Shown: positions 1 to 6,267, numbered from the stretch's first letter. The stretch: 7,409 bases of DNA from RGIG4608 sp045651165 (GCA_045651165.1 JAZRRX010000034.1:1-7409); one strand, 5' to 3'. Translations and numbers: made by a program. Notes: a model not told the origin generated them from the letters alone.

Positions 1-55
1 TTTGCTACTACAGACAATAGACATATTGCTATCAAAATCAATACGCTCAAACAAA

Positions 56-264
56 GTAAATTTTAGAAAATCACTCCAACGGAGTTATTTTCGTAGTTTA
101 GAAGTGAAATTCCAAGCGTCAAGCCTACTTGTAAGATTGGAATTTTAATTCTAAACCGATAATTCATTTATGAATTATCGAAAATTTACGAAGATTACCC
201 AAAAACCAATGCGATTGTTTTGCTCCGCTTTTTCAAAAGCGGAAGCCCAGCGGCTTGAGCGCTC
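56..264. other. Highly structured non-coding region (cloverleaf plus hairpin chain)
   Basis: No gene is visible in bases 1-422, but this part folds almost end to end. An outer stem of 9 Watson-Crick pairs (56-64 with 181-189) encloses three arms: 67-91 (ten pairs, one mismatch, loop AAC), 96-156 (20 pairs with one mismatch, including one G-T; its 21-nt loop holds a small CAAG/CTTG hairpin) and 157-180 (ten perfect pairs, loop TTTA). The last two arms and the closing stem abut with no unpaired bases between them. Three more hairpins follow: 200-222, 225-242 (CCGCTTT/AAAGCGG) and 243-256 (AAGCC/GGCTT), then the palindrome GAGCGCTC at 257-264. The pairing is read directly from the sequence. Whether it is an RNA, a DNA cruciform or a mobile repeat is not known, and the strand is undetermined. 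I recognise no riboswitch or RNA family. The 67-91 hairpin could alternatively be a weak terminator of a gene to the left. Bases 1-55 show nothing I can name. Confidence 0.55.
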
Positions 265-271
265 CACAGGT

Positions 272-304
272 AAACTAACTAACCAACAAATCAAAATTTG
301 AAAA
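272..304 (+). repeat. Tail of dispersed repeat family, left copy
   Basis: AAACTAAC, 8 nt, then AAATCAAAATTTGAAA. The same two blocks with the same 8-nt spacing occur at 3540-3571, and a slightly diverged version occurs on the minus strand at 6331-6364. The structured region at 56-264 lies immediately to the left, so this may be the right end of one larger element, although no matching left end is visible. AATCAAAATTT is repeated again at about 311. Confidence 0.5.
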
Positions 305-362
305 TTTCGCAATCAAAATTTTTACACTTTTATTTTATCATATTTTGAGCAAATTATAAACA

Positions 363-405
363 GAGAAATTGAAATTTTTAAACCAAAATTTTGCAAAAAT
401 TTCTC
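363..405 (+). promoter_or_regulatory. Leader hairpin just upstream of the spoIVB ribosome binding site
   Basis: GAGAAATT (363-370) pairs perfectly with AATTTCTC (398-405). An inner AAATTTT/AAAATTT stem (372-378 with 385-391) lies inside it. The structure ends 3 bases before the ribosome binding site GGAGGT at 409-414, so it could affect translation or RNA stability. It is all A-T rich, so part of the pairing could be due to composition. I could not identify a convincing promoter for the gene between 305 and 422. Confidence 0.35.
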
Positions 406-422
406 AGTGGAGGTAAAATATA

Positions 423-1643
423 ATGGAAACAAATAAAAAAGTGGGTAATTTTGCCACCCTCTTTGCGCGTCTTATCTGCTCGGGACTTGCCCTTGTGGTG
501 ATGATTGCCTCAGTTTTTGTCTTTTATGGTGCGATGATTCCTGAAACCGTTGCTTGCTTTTCGGGTGAAAATGTGCCAAGTTTTCTTGGCGCAACCTATG
601 AAGAGCTCGACTCGGGTGATGGTGGAAGTTCGGCAGTCAACATCACGCACGGACAGTACAAGCTTTGGGGCACATTCCCTATAAAAAGTGTTACCGTTGC
701 CAAGCTCGAGGACACCAAGGTCTATGTCGGTGGTGTTCCGTTTGGTATCAAATTTCTCACTCAGGGTGTAAGCGTGGTTGGTTTTGATGACGAGGCAACG
801 AATCCCGCTTACAAGGCAGGCTTGCGACTTTACGATACCATAATTAAGGCAAACGGAAAAGAAATTTCAGGCATTGCCGACCTTTTGCAAACGATAGAGA
901 GTGGTAACGCCGTGGAGTTAACCTATCTTCGCGCAGGAAAAGAAGAAAAAATTAAATTTTCACCCAAATATTCTGAAAGCGAGAAGAAATACACGCTCGG
1001 CTTGTGGCTCAAGGACTCGGGAGCCGGCATTGGCACTCTCACCTATGTTCTTGCAGACGGAAGCTTTGGCGGTCTTGGACACGGAATTTGCGACAGCGAC
1101 ACGGGTGAGCTTATTCCAATTTTCAACGGAAGCGTGCTCGGAGTTACTGTGAACGGAATCGTAAAAGGTCAAAAAGGTGACCCGGGAGAATTGAAGGGGT
1201 ATTTCAACTCGTCAAAGGTTGGCGCTCTCTATAAAAACACCGAAAACGGAGTTTTTGGCGCGTTGGTTCAAATTCCGAGCACAATAACGGACAAAACCTA
1301 TCCAATAGGGCTCAAAAACGAGCTTAAAGAGGGCAAGGCAACCATTCTTTGCACGCTCGACGACAATGTGCGCCGTGAATATTCAATTGAAATTTTGAAC
1401 ATTAACAAAAACGCGACGGGAAACAAGTGCTTCACGATTAAAATCACCGATGAAAGACTCCTTAACGCCACAGGTGGTATCGTTCAAGGTATGAGTGGCT
1501 CACCGATTATCCAAAATGGAAAGCTCGTTGGCGCAGTGACACACGTTTTAATCAACGACCCCACCACGGGATACGGCATTTTCATTGAAAATATGCTAAC
1601 TCAAAGCGCATCCGCCACCGAATATCTCCCCAACGCTGCATAA
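423..1643 (+). CDS. spoIVB: SpoIVB-like sporulation serine peptidase (S55 family)
   Basis: 406 residues, close to the roughly 425 of the Bacillus subtilis protein. Residues about 12-37 form one membrane segment, followed by an extracytoplasmic region. A PDZ domain lies at about 100-180 (AGLRLYDTIIKANGKEI), followed by the S55 protease domain. The catalytic motifs are visible: GLGHGI with His220, ITDERLL with Asp343 and QGMSGSPI with Ser358. The Asp-to-Ser distance of 15 residues matches D363/S378 of B. subtilis. In the family, this protease is made in the forespore, secreted into the intermembrane space and cleaves SpoIVFA, which lets SpoIVFB activate pro-sigma K in the mother cell. The start is supported by GGAGGT at 409-414, eight bases before the ATG. 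A terminator follows directly, so spo0A, which usually sits next to spoIVB, is not downstream here. A more general PDZ protease role is possible, but the full set of SpoIVB motifs makes this call strong. Confidence 0.93.
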   Translation: METNKKVGNFATLFARLICSGLALVVMIASVFVFYGAMIPETVACFSGENVPSFLGATYEELDSGDGGSSAVNITHGQYKLWGTFPIKSVTVAKLEDTKVYVGGVPFGIKFLTQGVSVVGFDDEATNPAYKAGLRLYDTIIKANGKEISGIADLLQTIESGNAVELTYLRAGKEEKIKFSPKYSESEKKYTLGLWLKDSGAGIGTLTYVLADGSFGGLGHGICDSDTGELIPIFNGSVLGVTVNGIVKGQKGDPGELKGYFNSSKVGALYKNTENGVFGALVQIPSTITDKTYPIGLKNELKEGKATILCTLDDNVRREYSIEILNINKNATGNKCFTIKITDERLLNATGGIVQGMSGSPIIQNGKLVGAVTHVLINDPTTGYGIFIENMLTQSASATEYLPNAA

Positions 1644-1649
1644 AAAACA

Positions 1650-1680
1650 AAGGGCTGATTTATCAGCCCTTTTATTTTTA
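1650..1680. terminator. Bidirectional intrinsic terminator between convergent genes
   Basis: AAGGGCTGA (1650-1658) pairs with TCAGCCCTT (1663-1671) across the loop TTTA. On the plus strand it is followed by TTATTTTTATTT, and on the minus strand by TTTGTTTTTTA. It begins 6 bases after the spoIVB stop and ends just before the stop of the minus-strand reductase, so it can end both transcripts. Confidence 0.9.
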
Positions 1681-1681
1681 T

Positions 1682-2698
1682 TTACATCAACTCATCAAAA
1701 AACTTAATGTTTTCGGCACAAGGAGTGAGTTCTCCCTTTTCGCACTTTTTGATGATTTCAACAATTTTATCATTGAAAGGTGTTTTAACTCCACATTTTC
1801 TACCCCATTCGCAAACAACTCCGTTGATTGCATCAATTTCACACGCCTTACCTTTTTTGAGGTCTTGGAGCATTGAGGGTTCAATATTACGGTGCTTTTT
1901 CATCGCAATCGGAATAAGCATTGTTGCAATCGCTCTCTTAACTGCACCCTTATAATAGAACAACGCGGTGATATTTTTGCCTTGAACAGGAGCAAATTCA
2001 GCGCCTGCGGCACGTCCTACATCGATGCACTCTTTCATGCAACGAATTGCCACTTTGCGCGCCGCTTTTACCTCAGAAACATCACCAAACACGCCACCCA
2101 CAACAGTACCAAGTCCTGAGAAGGTTGCATTGATGAGGAGCTTTGACCAACGCGCGCCAATCAAATTGCTTTCCTCGTGCACAGGACACATAAGCTCAAG
2201 CAACTCCTTAACCTCGTTGAACTTTTCGTCGGTAATACCGTCCATCTTGCCCATGTGGAAGGAAAGGCTATCCACCTCACTTGTGAGTGTACAAACACCG
2301 GGAGCAGTTAAAGCTGCACCCCACTCAACAACGCACCCCATTGTGCGATTTGAACCAACAATTTCGGCAATTCCGGGCTCAGGGAGTCCGTTTTGAAGTG
2401 TAACAATAACACCGTCTTCAGCAAGATGACCCTTCAAAAACGCAACAACCTCCTTATTCAAAAGCTGCTTTGTCAAAAGGAGAATTACGTCATATTCACC
2501 ACTCATCTCGTCAGGAGTGAGCGCGGACACGGGCACGTTCATCTCAACTGTGCCGTTGATTGTCGCACCGTTTGTGCGAAGTGCCTCAATATGTGCCTTA
2601 TTTCTATTGATAAGGTCAATTTTGCCACCGTTTTTTGTAATATAAGCGCCAAGCACTGTACCAAGTGAGCCTGCGCCGTAAATAGCATATCTTTTCAT
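1682..2698 (-). CDS. Ketopantoate reductase family oxidoreductase (PanE/ApbA type)
   Basis: 338 residues, cytoplasmic. The N-terminal Rossmann fold starts with YGAGSLG (7-13), the dinucleotide-binding glycine motif. Further motifs match 2-dehydropantoate 2-reductase, which makes pantoate for coenzyme A using NADPH: TK at 76-77, QNG at 102-104, RWSKLLIN with Lys186 and Asn190, SMLQD at 275-279, and CEIDAINGVV with Glu287. These correspond to the catalytic Lys and Asn and the substrate-binding Ser and Glu of the E. coli enzyme (303 residues). About 35 extra residues lie mainly before SMLQD, in a basic helical stretch. GAGGT at 2705-2709 lies six bases upstream of the ATG, and the gene has its own promoter. 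No panB, panC or panD gene is nearby, and many clostridial paralogues of this family act on unknown 2-oxo acids, so the exact substrate is an inference. Confidence 0.85.
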   Translation of the reverse strand: MKRYAIYGAGSLGTVLGAYITKNGGKIDLINRNKAHIEALRTNGATINGTVEMNVPVSALTPDEMSGEYDVILLLTKQLLNKEVVAFLKGHLAEDGVIVTLQNGLPEPGIAEIVGSNRTMGCVVEWGAALTAPGVCTLTSEVDSLSFHMGKMDGITDEKFNEVKELLELMCPVHEESNLIGARWSKLLINATFSGLGTVVGGVFGDVSEVKAARKVAIRCMKECIDVGRAAGAEFAPVQGKNITALFYYKGAVKRAIATMLIPIAMKKHRNIEPSMLQDLKKGKACEIDAINGVVCEWGRKCGVKTPFNDKIVEIIKKCEKGELTPCAENIKFFDELM

Positions 2699-2730
2699 GT
2701 TGATACCTCGTTATAAATTTTTCTGTTAAA

Positions 2731-2759
2731 ATAATATCACAACCGACACAAATTGTCAA
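2731..2759 (-). promoter_or_regulatory. Sigma-A-type promoter of the reductase gene
   Basis: Minus-strand TTGACA (2754-2759), a 17-nt spacer and TATTAT (2731-2736). The -35 box overlaps the TGA stop of the upstream kinase-like gene (2756-2758). The reductase therefore has an independent start, even though the two genes are only 57 bases apart on the same strand. Confidence 0.85.
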
Positions 2760-3265
2760 GTTTGGTGTTGGGTCCAGTATTTAATACCCCAATTTTCGAA
2801 ATTCCACTCGTCCATATAGCCATTGCATTCGTAATCAATGTAATAGAGAACGTCATTTTGAGGTATAAAATTTGTTGGATAGTAGTCAATATTTAAACCG
2901 TTGGGATATAAAAGCGCGCACATTTCTTTAACTTGGTCGATATATGTTTGCTTCATTTCTCCACGCGCAACAAGGTCGAAAATCGTGTCACCATCGATAA
3001 ATTCCTTTAAAATGCGCTCGCGTTTAATATCAACGTCAATCATTTTTGGCATTTTGATGCCAATTTCAGAAAGACGATTGTAATCTCTTATCTCCGACTC
3101 AATTTTGTTGCCAAATGTATAATAATCGCACGGCTCGTGGTGAATTTGCTTCAAAACAAAAAGCTTTTCTTCCCTCGTCGCAAGATAAGAATAACCACCC
3201 TTTCCCTTGCCGAGAAGTTTAATTATCTGGTATTCAGTTCCATTTACCGTCATAATTTCACTCAT
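2756..3265 (-). CDS. Small protein-kinase-like (PKL fold) protein
   Basis: 169 residues, much shorter than a normal Ser/Thr kinase domain (about 260). A glycine-rich loop is visible at 19-27 (GKGKGGYSY). A candidate ATP lysine is Lys39 in FVLK, a candidate helix-C glutamate is Glu56 or Glu58 in KIESEIRDY, and a hinge-like segment KEFIDGDTI lies at 87-95. The catalytic loop is NIDYYPTNF (125-133), with Asp127 and Asn132 in place, but Asn stands where HRD kinases have His. IDYE (143-146) supplies the metal-binding Asp144. The protein ends soon after this, so the usual activation segment and C-lobe helices are missing. This layout resembles RIO/Bud32-like and aminoglycoside-phosphotransferase-like folds. 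The substrate is unknown. AAGGAG at 3273-3278 lies seven bases upstream of the ATG. There is no terminator between it and the reductase gene, so read-through is likely. Confidence 0.72.
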   Translation of the reverse strand: MSEIMTVNGTEYQIIKLLGKGKGGYSYLATREEKLFVLKQIHHEPCDYYTFGNKIESEIRDYNRLSEIGIKMPKMIDVDIKRERILKEFIDGDTIFDLVARGEMKQTYIDQVKEMCALLYPNGLNIDYYPTNFIPQNDVLYYIDYECNGYMDEWNFENWGIKYWTQHQT

Positions 3266-3294
3266 TTGTGCTCTCCTTGGGTTTGATTACATAT

Positions 3295-3323
3295 ATTATA
3301 GCAAAAAACAAATAAAAAATCAA
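3295..3323 (-). promoter_or_regulatory. Sigma-A-type promoter of the kinase-like gene
   Basis: Minus-strand TTGATT (3318-3323), a 17-nt T-rich spacer and a perfect TATAAT (3295-3300), about 30 bases upstream of the start codon. It lies just outside the repeat unit that begins at 3346. Confidence 0.8.
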
Positions 3324-3345
3324 CACATACCCAAAAATGCAAACG

Positions 3346-3571
3346 TTAAATTGGGATTTATCGAGCAGTTTAAAAAGTTAGTTTATTTTTCAAAGCCGAC
3401 TCACGCGGTGAGCCCCTACGTTATTTGTGCGTCAAATATCGCAAATTAGTAGACATTTCGTTTACAATATAGCTATTATATGACTATAAAATTAGTAATA
3501 TCTTTGTAGGGGCGCACCGTGTGCGTCCGTTGTTCAACAAAACTAACATGTCTATAAATCAAAATTTGAAA
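3346..3571. repeat. MITE-like hairpin repeat, unit 1
   Basis: The ends carry similar inverted tails: AAACTAAC-(17 nt)-AAATCCCAATTTAA read leftward (3346-3384) and AAACTAAC-(8 nt)-AAATCAAAATTTGAAA read rightward (3540-3571). Inside are two divergent hairpins headed GTAGGGGC. The left one, on the minus strand, runs from 3419 to 3398 with stem CTCAC/GTGAG and loop CGC. The right one, on the plus strand, runs from 3506 to 3528 with an eight-pair stem around CGCAC/GTGCG and loop CGT. About 86 bases of AT-rich spacer separate them. No open reading frame in the unit looks real. The unit fills most of the divergent intergenic region between the kinase-like and AraC genes and is clearly related to unit 2 at 6331-6498. 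Mobility is an inference. Confidence 0.6.
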
Positions 3572-3606
3572 GATTATAAAAATTCACAAAAAATCTTCAA
3601 AAAATG

Positions 3607-3636
3607 TTGGACAAAACTATTTTTTTGTGTTATTAT
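3607..3636 (+). promoter_or_regulatory. Probable promoter of the AraC-lipoprotein operon
   Basis: TTGGAC (3607-3612), an 18-nt spacer and TATTAT (3631-3636). The predicted start near 3643 gives a leader of about 57 bases. The -35 is one base off consensus and the spacer is a little long, which suits a promoter that needs an activator. An imperfect inverted repeat (TTTGAAAGATT at 3565 and AATCTTCAAA at 3592) lies just upstream and could be a regulator site, but the region is very AT-rich. Confidence 0.55.
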
Positions 3637-3646
3637 ATAGATACAT

Positions 3647-3673
3647 ATCGCCAAAAACGACAGCTTTTGCGAT
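3647..3673 (+). promoter_or_regulatory. Leader hairpin of the AraC gene
   Basis: ATCG plus CAAAA (3647-3656, one bulged C) pairs with TTTTG plus CGAT (3665-3673) around the 8-nt loop ACGACAGC. It lies at the very start of the predicted transcript and ends 14 bases before the ribosome binding site. It could be an mRNA-stabilising hairpin or an operator. No T-run follows, so it is not a terminator. Confidence 0.35.
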
Positions 3674-3687
3674 AAATTCTTATAAAT

Positions 3688-3692
3688 GAGGA
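3688..3692 (+). promoter_or_regulatory. Ribosome binding site that selects a GTG start
   Basis: GAGGA lies seven bases before GTG at 3700. The ATG overlapping it at 3686 is out of frame, and the next in-frame ATG (3778) would remove the start of the sensor domain and has no comparable site. GTG is therefore the preferred start. Confidence 0.65.
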
Positions 3693-3699
3693 TTATACT

Positions 3700-4581
3700 G
3701 TGCTTTTTTATGATATTGAATTAACTACCATACCCAAAATAAAACACAACTGCATCGTTGCTGCGGCCGATTTTGATATGACCACGGCAAAAAACGATTT
3801 CCTTTTTGAACTTTGCTACGTTGACAGGGGTGATTATATCTGTCAAAGCAAGGACGGGGCGCTTGTTTGCGAGCAGGGACATCTTTATCCCATGATTTTT
3901 AATCAAAAATACGAGATTTACACCGAAAGCAATCGTCCTGTGCGAATGTATTCGATTTGTCTTGAGGGAGGCATTTCGGTTAAAATCGTTGATTCCGAAA
4001 AGCTTTCTGAGGATGAAACGCGAAATCTTATGAAAAATCTTTTATCAGGCAATCGTTTCTTGCTCCCCAAAGAAGGTCTTTCTTCAAATCAATTCGACTG
4101 GATTCTCCCCTACGTTAAAAAGATAGTTTCTTGCAACGCAGGTGAACGAATTGGTGAGGAAACACGCGCGCTTACTCTCATTCTTGAACTTTTGAGCAAA
4201 ATTACAAAAACAAGCATGGACGAGGTGGCTTTTGACGCCAAGGTCTTCCCCACAAGCGCGGTTGCATATAGCGAAATGGTTGTTTCCTATATTATAAAGA
4301 ACTATCGCAAGAAAATTAGCGTGCTTGAAATTGCAGAGGAATTTGGATTGACTCCAAACTATCTCCACGCGATTTTTAAGCAGGTCAAGGGCACAACAAT
4401 TATTGATTACCTCACCGAATATAGAATAAATATCGCAAAAATCTATATTGAGCGCTTCGGCTTAAAAGCATATGAGGCGGCAGAAATGGTCGGAATTGAC
4501 GATCCCGCTTACTTTAGCCGAGTTTTCAAAAAGCTCTACGGCAAAAGCGTTAGCGAATTTAAGAGAGAAACAAGTAAATAA
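3700..4581 (+). CDS. AraC/XylS-family transcriptional regulator
   Basis: 293 residues, the normal length for the family. Residues 1 to about 170 form an N-terminal sensor region consistent with a cupin-like AraC ligand domain (LFELCYVDRGDYICQ, then EQGHLYPMIFNQKYEIYTES). Residues about 190-290 hold the two helix-turn-helix motifs: first ISVLEIAEEFGLTPNYLHAIFKQ (206-228), then AYEAAEMVGIDDPAYFSRVFKKLYG (257-281) with the family signature PAYFSRVFKK. Such proteins bind DNA in the cytoplasm and usually activate a nearby gene in response to a small ligand, often a sugar. It starts with GTG. The lipoprotein gene begins 20 bases after its stop with no terminator between, so the two are probably cotranscribed. 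The ligand is unknown; no transporter or catabolic enzyme is nearby to suggest it. Confidence 0.92.
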   Translation: MLFYDIELTTIPKIKHNCIVAAADFDMTTAKNDFLFELCYVDRGDYICQSKDGALVCEQGHLYPMIFNQKYEIYTESNRPVRMYSICLEGGISVKIVDSEKLSEDETRNLMKNLLSGNRFLLPKEGLSSNQFDWILPYVKKIVSCNAGERIGEETRALTLILELLSKITKTSMDEVAFDAKVFPTSAVAYSEMVVSYIIKNYRKKISVLEIAEEFGLTPNYLHAIFKQVKGTTIIDYLTEYRINIAKIYIERFGLKAYEAAEMVGIDDPAYFSRVFKKLYGKSVSEFKRETSK

Positions 4582-4601
4582 TTTTTAAAAGGAGCGCATT
4601 T

Positions 4602-6119
4602 ATGAAACAAGCAAGATTATTAAGTCTTATTTTAGTTATTGTTATTTTGGTATCATTGTTTACTGCTTGCAAGGATAATGATCCATCCCCCAGTCAAACA
4701 ACGAACAGCCAGGCAACCTCTGGCACAACTACAACATCACCCAATCAAAATCAGCCCTATGATGATAATCAAGGTGGTGAAAACGACGACACAAACGACG
4801 ATAACGTCGGCGGCGAAAACATAAAAATTGATTTGCCCGACGATTACGTTATCACCATGGCGGATATGGAGCGCTTCTTGTTAACGAAGGACGAGCAATA
4901 TCCCATAACTAACGAATACGTTGAATTATATCAGCAAGAAAGCGGAGGATATATTGCTAACGCGATAAAAGCGGGCTTAACGGTTGACAAGGCACAGCAC
5001 CTTCCCTCTCAAAAATGGCATTATTTTGAGTCTTGGTTGTATCCAACCATTGAAGAAGGACTTGCGTGGGATGCCCCTGCCGCTTCGAAATCATATAGCA
5101 ATTTTGCCTGCCCTGAATTGTTGCTTTGGATAATTGAAGCCACGGGTGTTGATTCCGCAAAGGTAACGGAAGCCAAGAATATCGCTATTGAAGGCAAACA
5201 AAACGGCACGAGAGTACAAACAATTTGCGCTAGCATTCGTGCAGCAGTTCCCTTTAACGATTATTTAAGACCCCTTATCATTGAATTTTTGGAAAATAAT
5301 CCCGTCAACAATCAAAAATATACACTTACCGTAAACACCGATAGCTCATATCAAATATCGGGATTAAAAACCGAATATATGGAAAGAGAAACCGTTTCTT
5401 TCTCTATATTGATGAACGACAATACCAAGGAAATCGATAAGGTAACCGCCAACGGCACAATTTTGGCGGCTTCTAATGGTGTAACATATAAATTCTCAAT
5501 GCCTGCAGAAAACGTTGAAGTGGTAATCACATTGAAGGACAAGGAGTCTGTTACTCCCTCTCCCGAAGCCACAAAGGATTACTATTACGATATAGTTTAT
5601 ACGTTGCCCGGAAAAACGGCAAAGGCGTTTGAAAGTCCGGCTGAAGCATATAACGTAATTAAATTTAACGGAACGAAAGAAAATATCATCTCAAGCGTAA
5701 GTAATATCACCAATGTATATGGTGGAGGCAGAGGTGGTTCCGGAGATAATCTTTGGTATGCCGGTGATATGTTGAAAATAGGTACTACAAGCGTTAATGG
5801 CAGTATCACTATAGAATTGACGAAAAATGTTACCGGTGTAATTATTACAGGTTATGTAACCGATATGAACTGTAAAATCCGAGTTGGTGATAGCAGTTCT
5901 ACAGTTTGGTCCGGCGGTGCTGATGACGGAAAGACCACATTAATAACTGCAAAAGATGATTATTACATGCACGAAACAACAAAACAAATAGTTGAGGCTA
6001 ATAACACATCATCTATTCAAATTAATTTTGAAAGCACGAATAGTGTTACTATTGCCACGGAAAACAAAAAAGTTTTATATATAACCTCTATTGAGTTTAT
6101 AGTGGACGAAACAAAATAA
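4602..6119 (+). CDS. Uncharacterised multidomain surface lipoprotein
   Basis: 505 residues, function not recognised. The signal peptide has basic residues at 2-5, a hydrophobic core at 6-20 and a lipobox FTAC with Cys23, indicating a lipid-anchored extracellular protein. Residues 24-75 form a low-complexity Ser/Thr/Asn/Asp/Gly linker. Residues about 82-232 look helical, with paired aromatics (KWHYFESWLYP) and the segment CPELLLWIIEATGVD. Residues 240-312 resemble an InlB-type/Ig-like bacterial repeat: YTLTVN at the start and FSMPAENVEVVITL at the end. A short Pro/Ser linker at about 316-323 leads to a C-terminal beta-rich domain (about 328-505) with a glycine-rich stretch (GGGRGGSGDN) and alternating hydrophobic strands, possibly a binding module. 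AAAAGGAG lies seven bases before the ATG. It is the second gene of an operon with the AraC regulator and ends at a strong terminator. No catalytic motif is evident, so a ligand-binding or adhesive role is only an inference. Confidence 0.88.
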   Translation: MKQARLLSLILVIVILVSLFTACKDNDPSPSQTTNSQATSGTTTTSPNQNQPYDDNQGGENDDTNDDNVGGENIKIDLPDDYVITMADMERFLLTKDEQYPITNEYVELYQQESGGYIANAIKAGLTVDKAQHLPSQKWHYFESWLYPTIEEGLAWDAPAASKSYSNFACPELLLWIIEATGVDSAKVTEAKNIAIEGKQNGTRVQTICASIRAAVPFNDYLRPLIIEFLENNPVNNQKYTLTVNTDSSYQISGLKTEYMERETVSFSILMNDNTKEIDKVTANGTILAASNGVTYKFSMPAENVEVVITLKDKESVTPSPEATKDYYYDIVYTLPGKTAKAFESPAEAYNVIKFNGTKENIISSVSNITNVYGGGRGGSGDNLWYAGDMLKIGTTSVNGSITIELTKNVTGVIITGYVTDMNCKIRVGDSSSTVWSGGADDGKTTLITAKDDYYMHETTKQIVEANNTSSIQINFESTNSVTIATENKKVLYITSIEFIVDETK

Positions 6120-6140
6120 AATATAACGTCAAACTAGTCA

Positions 6141-6176
6141 AAAACCACCCTTTAAACAAAGGGTGGTTTTCTTTTT
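6141..6176. terminator. Strong intrinsic terminator, probably bidirectional
   Basis: A 13-bp perfect stem, AAAACCACCCTTT (6141-6153) with AAAGGGTGGTTTT (6158-6170), has loop AAAC. On the plus strand it runs into TTTTCTTTTT and ends the lipoprotein operon. On the minus strand it is followed by five T residues and can end the tRNA transcript. The plus-strand T-run touches the encoded CCA end of the tRNA gene. Confidence 0.92.
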
Positions 6177-6253
6177 GGCCCGCCCTGGGGGAGTTGAACC
6201 CTCGACCAACGGAATCGGAATCCGGTACTCTATCCGGACTGAGCTAAGGGCGG
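6176..6253 (-). tRNA. tRNA-Arg(CCG) with encoded CCA
   Basis: The minus strand gives a complete cloverleaf. The 7-bp acceptor stem is CCGCCCT/AGGGCGG, then TA at positions 8-9. The D arm is GCTC/GAGT with GG in its loop. The anticodon loop is TTCCGAT, with anticodon CCG at 6216-6218 reading codon CGG. The T loop TTCAACT follows the consensus. The discriminator base is G, followed by genomically encoded CCA (6176-6178). Two pairs are imperfect: C-T at the top of the anticodon stem and A-C in the T stem. It remains foldable and has its own promoter, so it is probably functional. Confidence 0.92.
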
Positions 6254-6267
6254 AATTTCTTTCATAT

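Noticed and set aside
96..156. Integron attC-like site
   Set aside because: The long arm has GTTTAGA/TCTAAAC ends, but these do not fit the GTTRRRY core, and no cassette or integrase is nearby.
321..360. Promoter for spoIVB (TTTACA at 321 with AT-rich boxes downstream)
   Set aside because: No -10 box falls at a suitable spacing, and I could not match sigma-F or sigma-G consensus elements with confidence.
1707..2668. Several plus-strand open frames opposite the reductase gene
   Set aside because: They mirror the codon pattern of the minus-strand gene, have no ribosome binding site and encode no recognisable domain.
3207..3449. Plus-strand open frame of 80 codons
   Set aside because: It begins inside the minus-strand kinase-like gene and continues through its promoter and the repeat unit; no ribosome binding site or domain.
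3398..3528. CRISPR repeats
   Set aside because: The GTAGGGG hairpins are inverted, few and unevenly spaced, their stems differ in sequence, and no cas genes are present.
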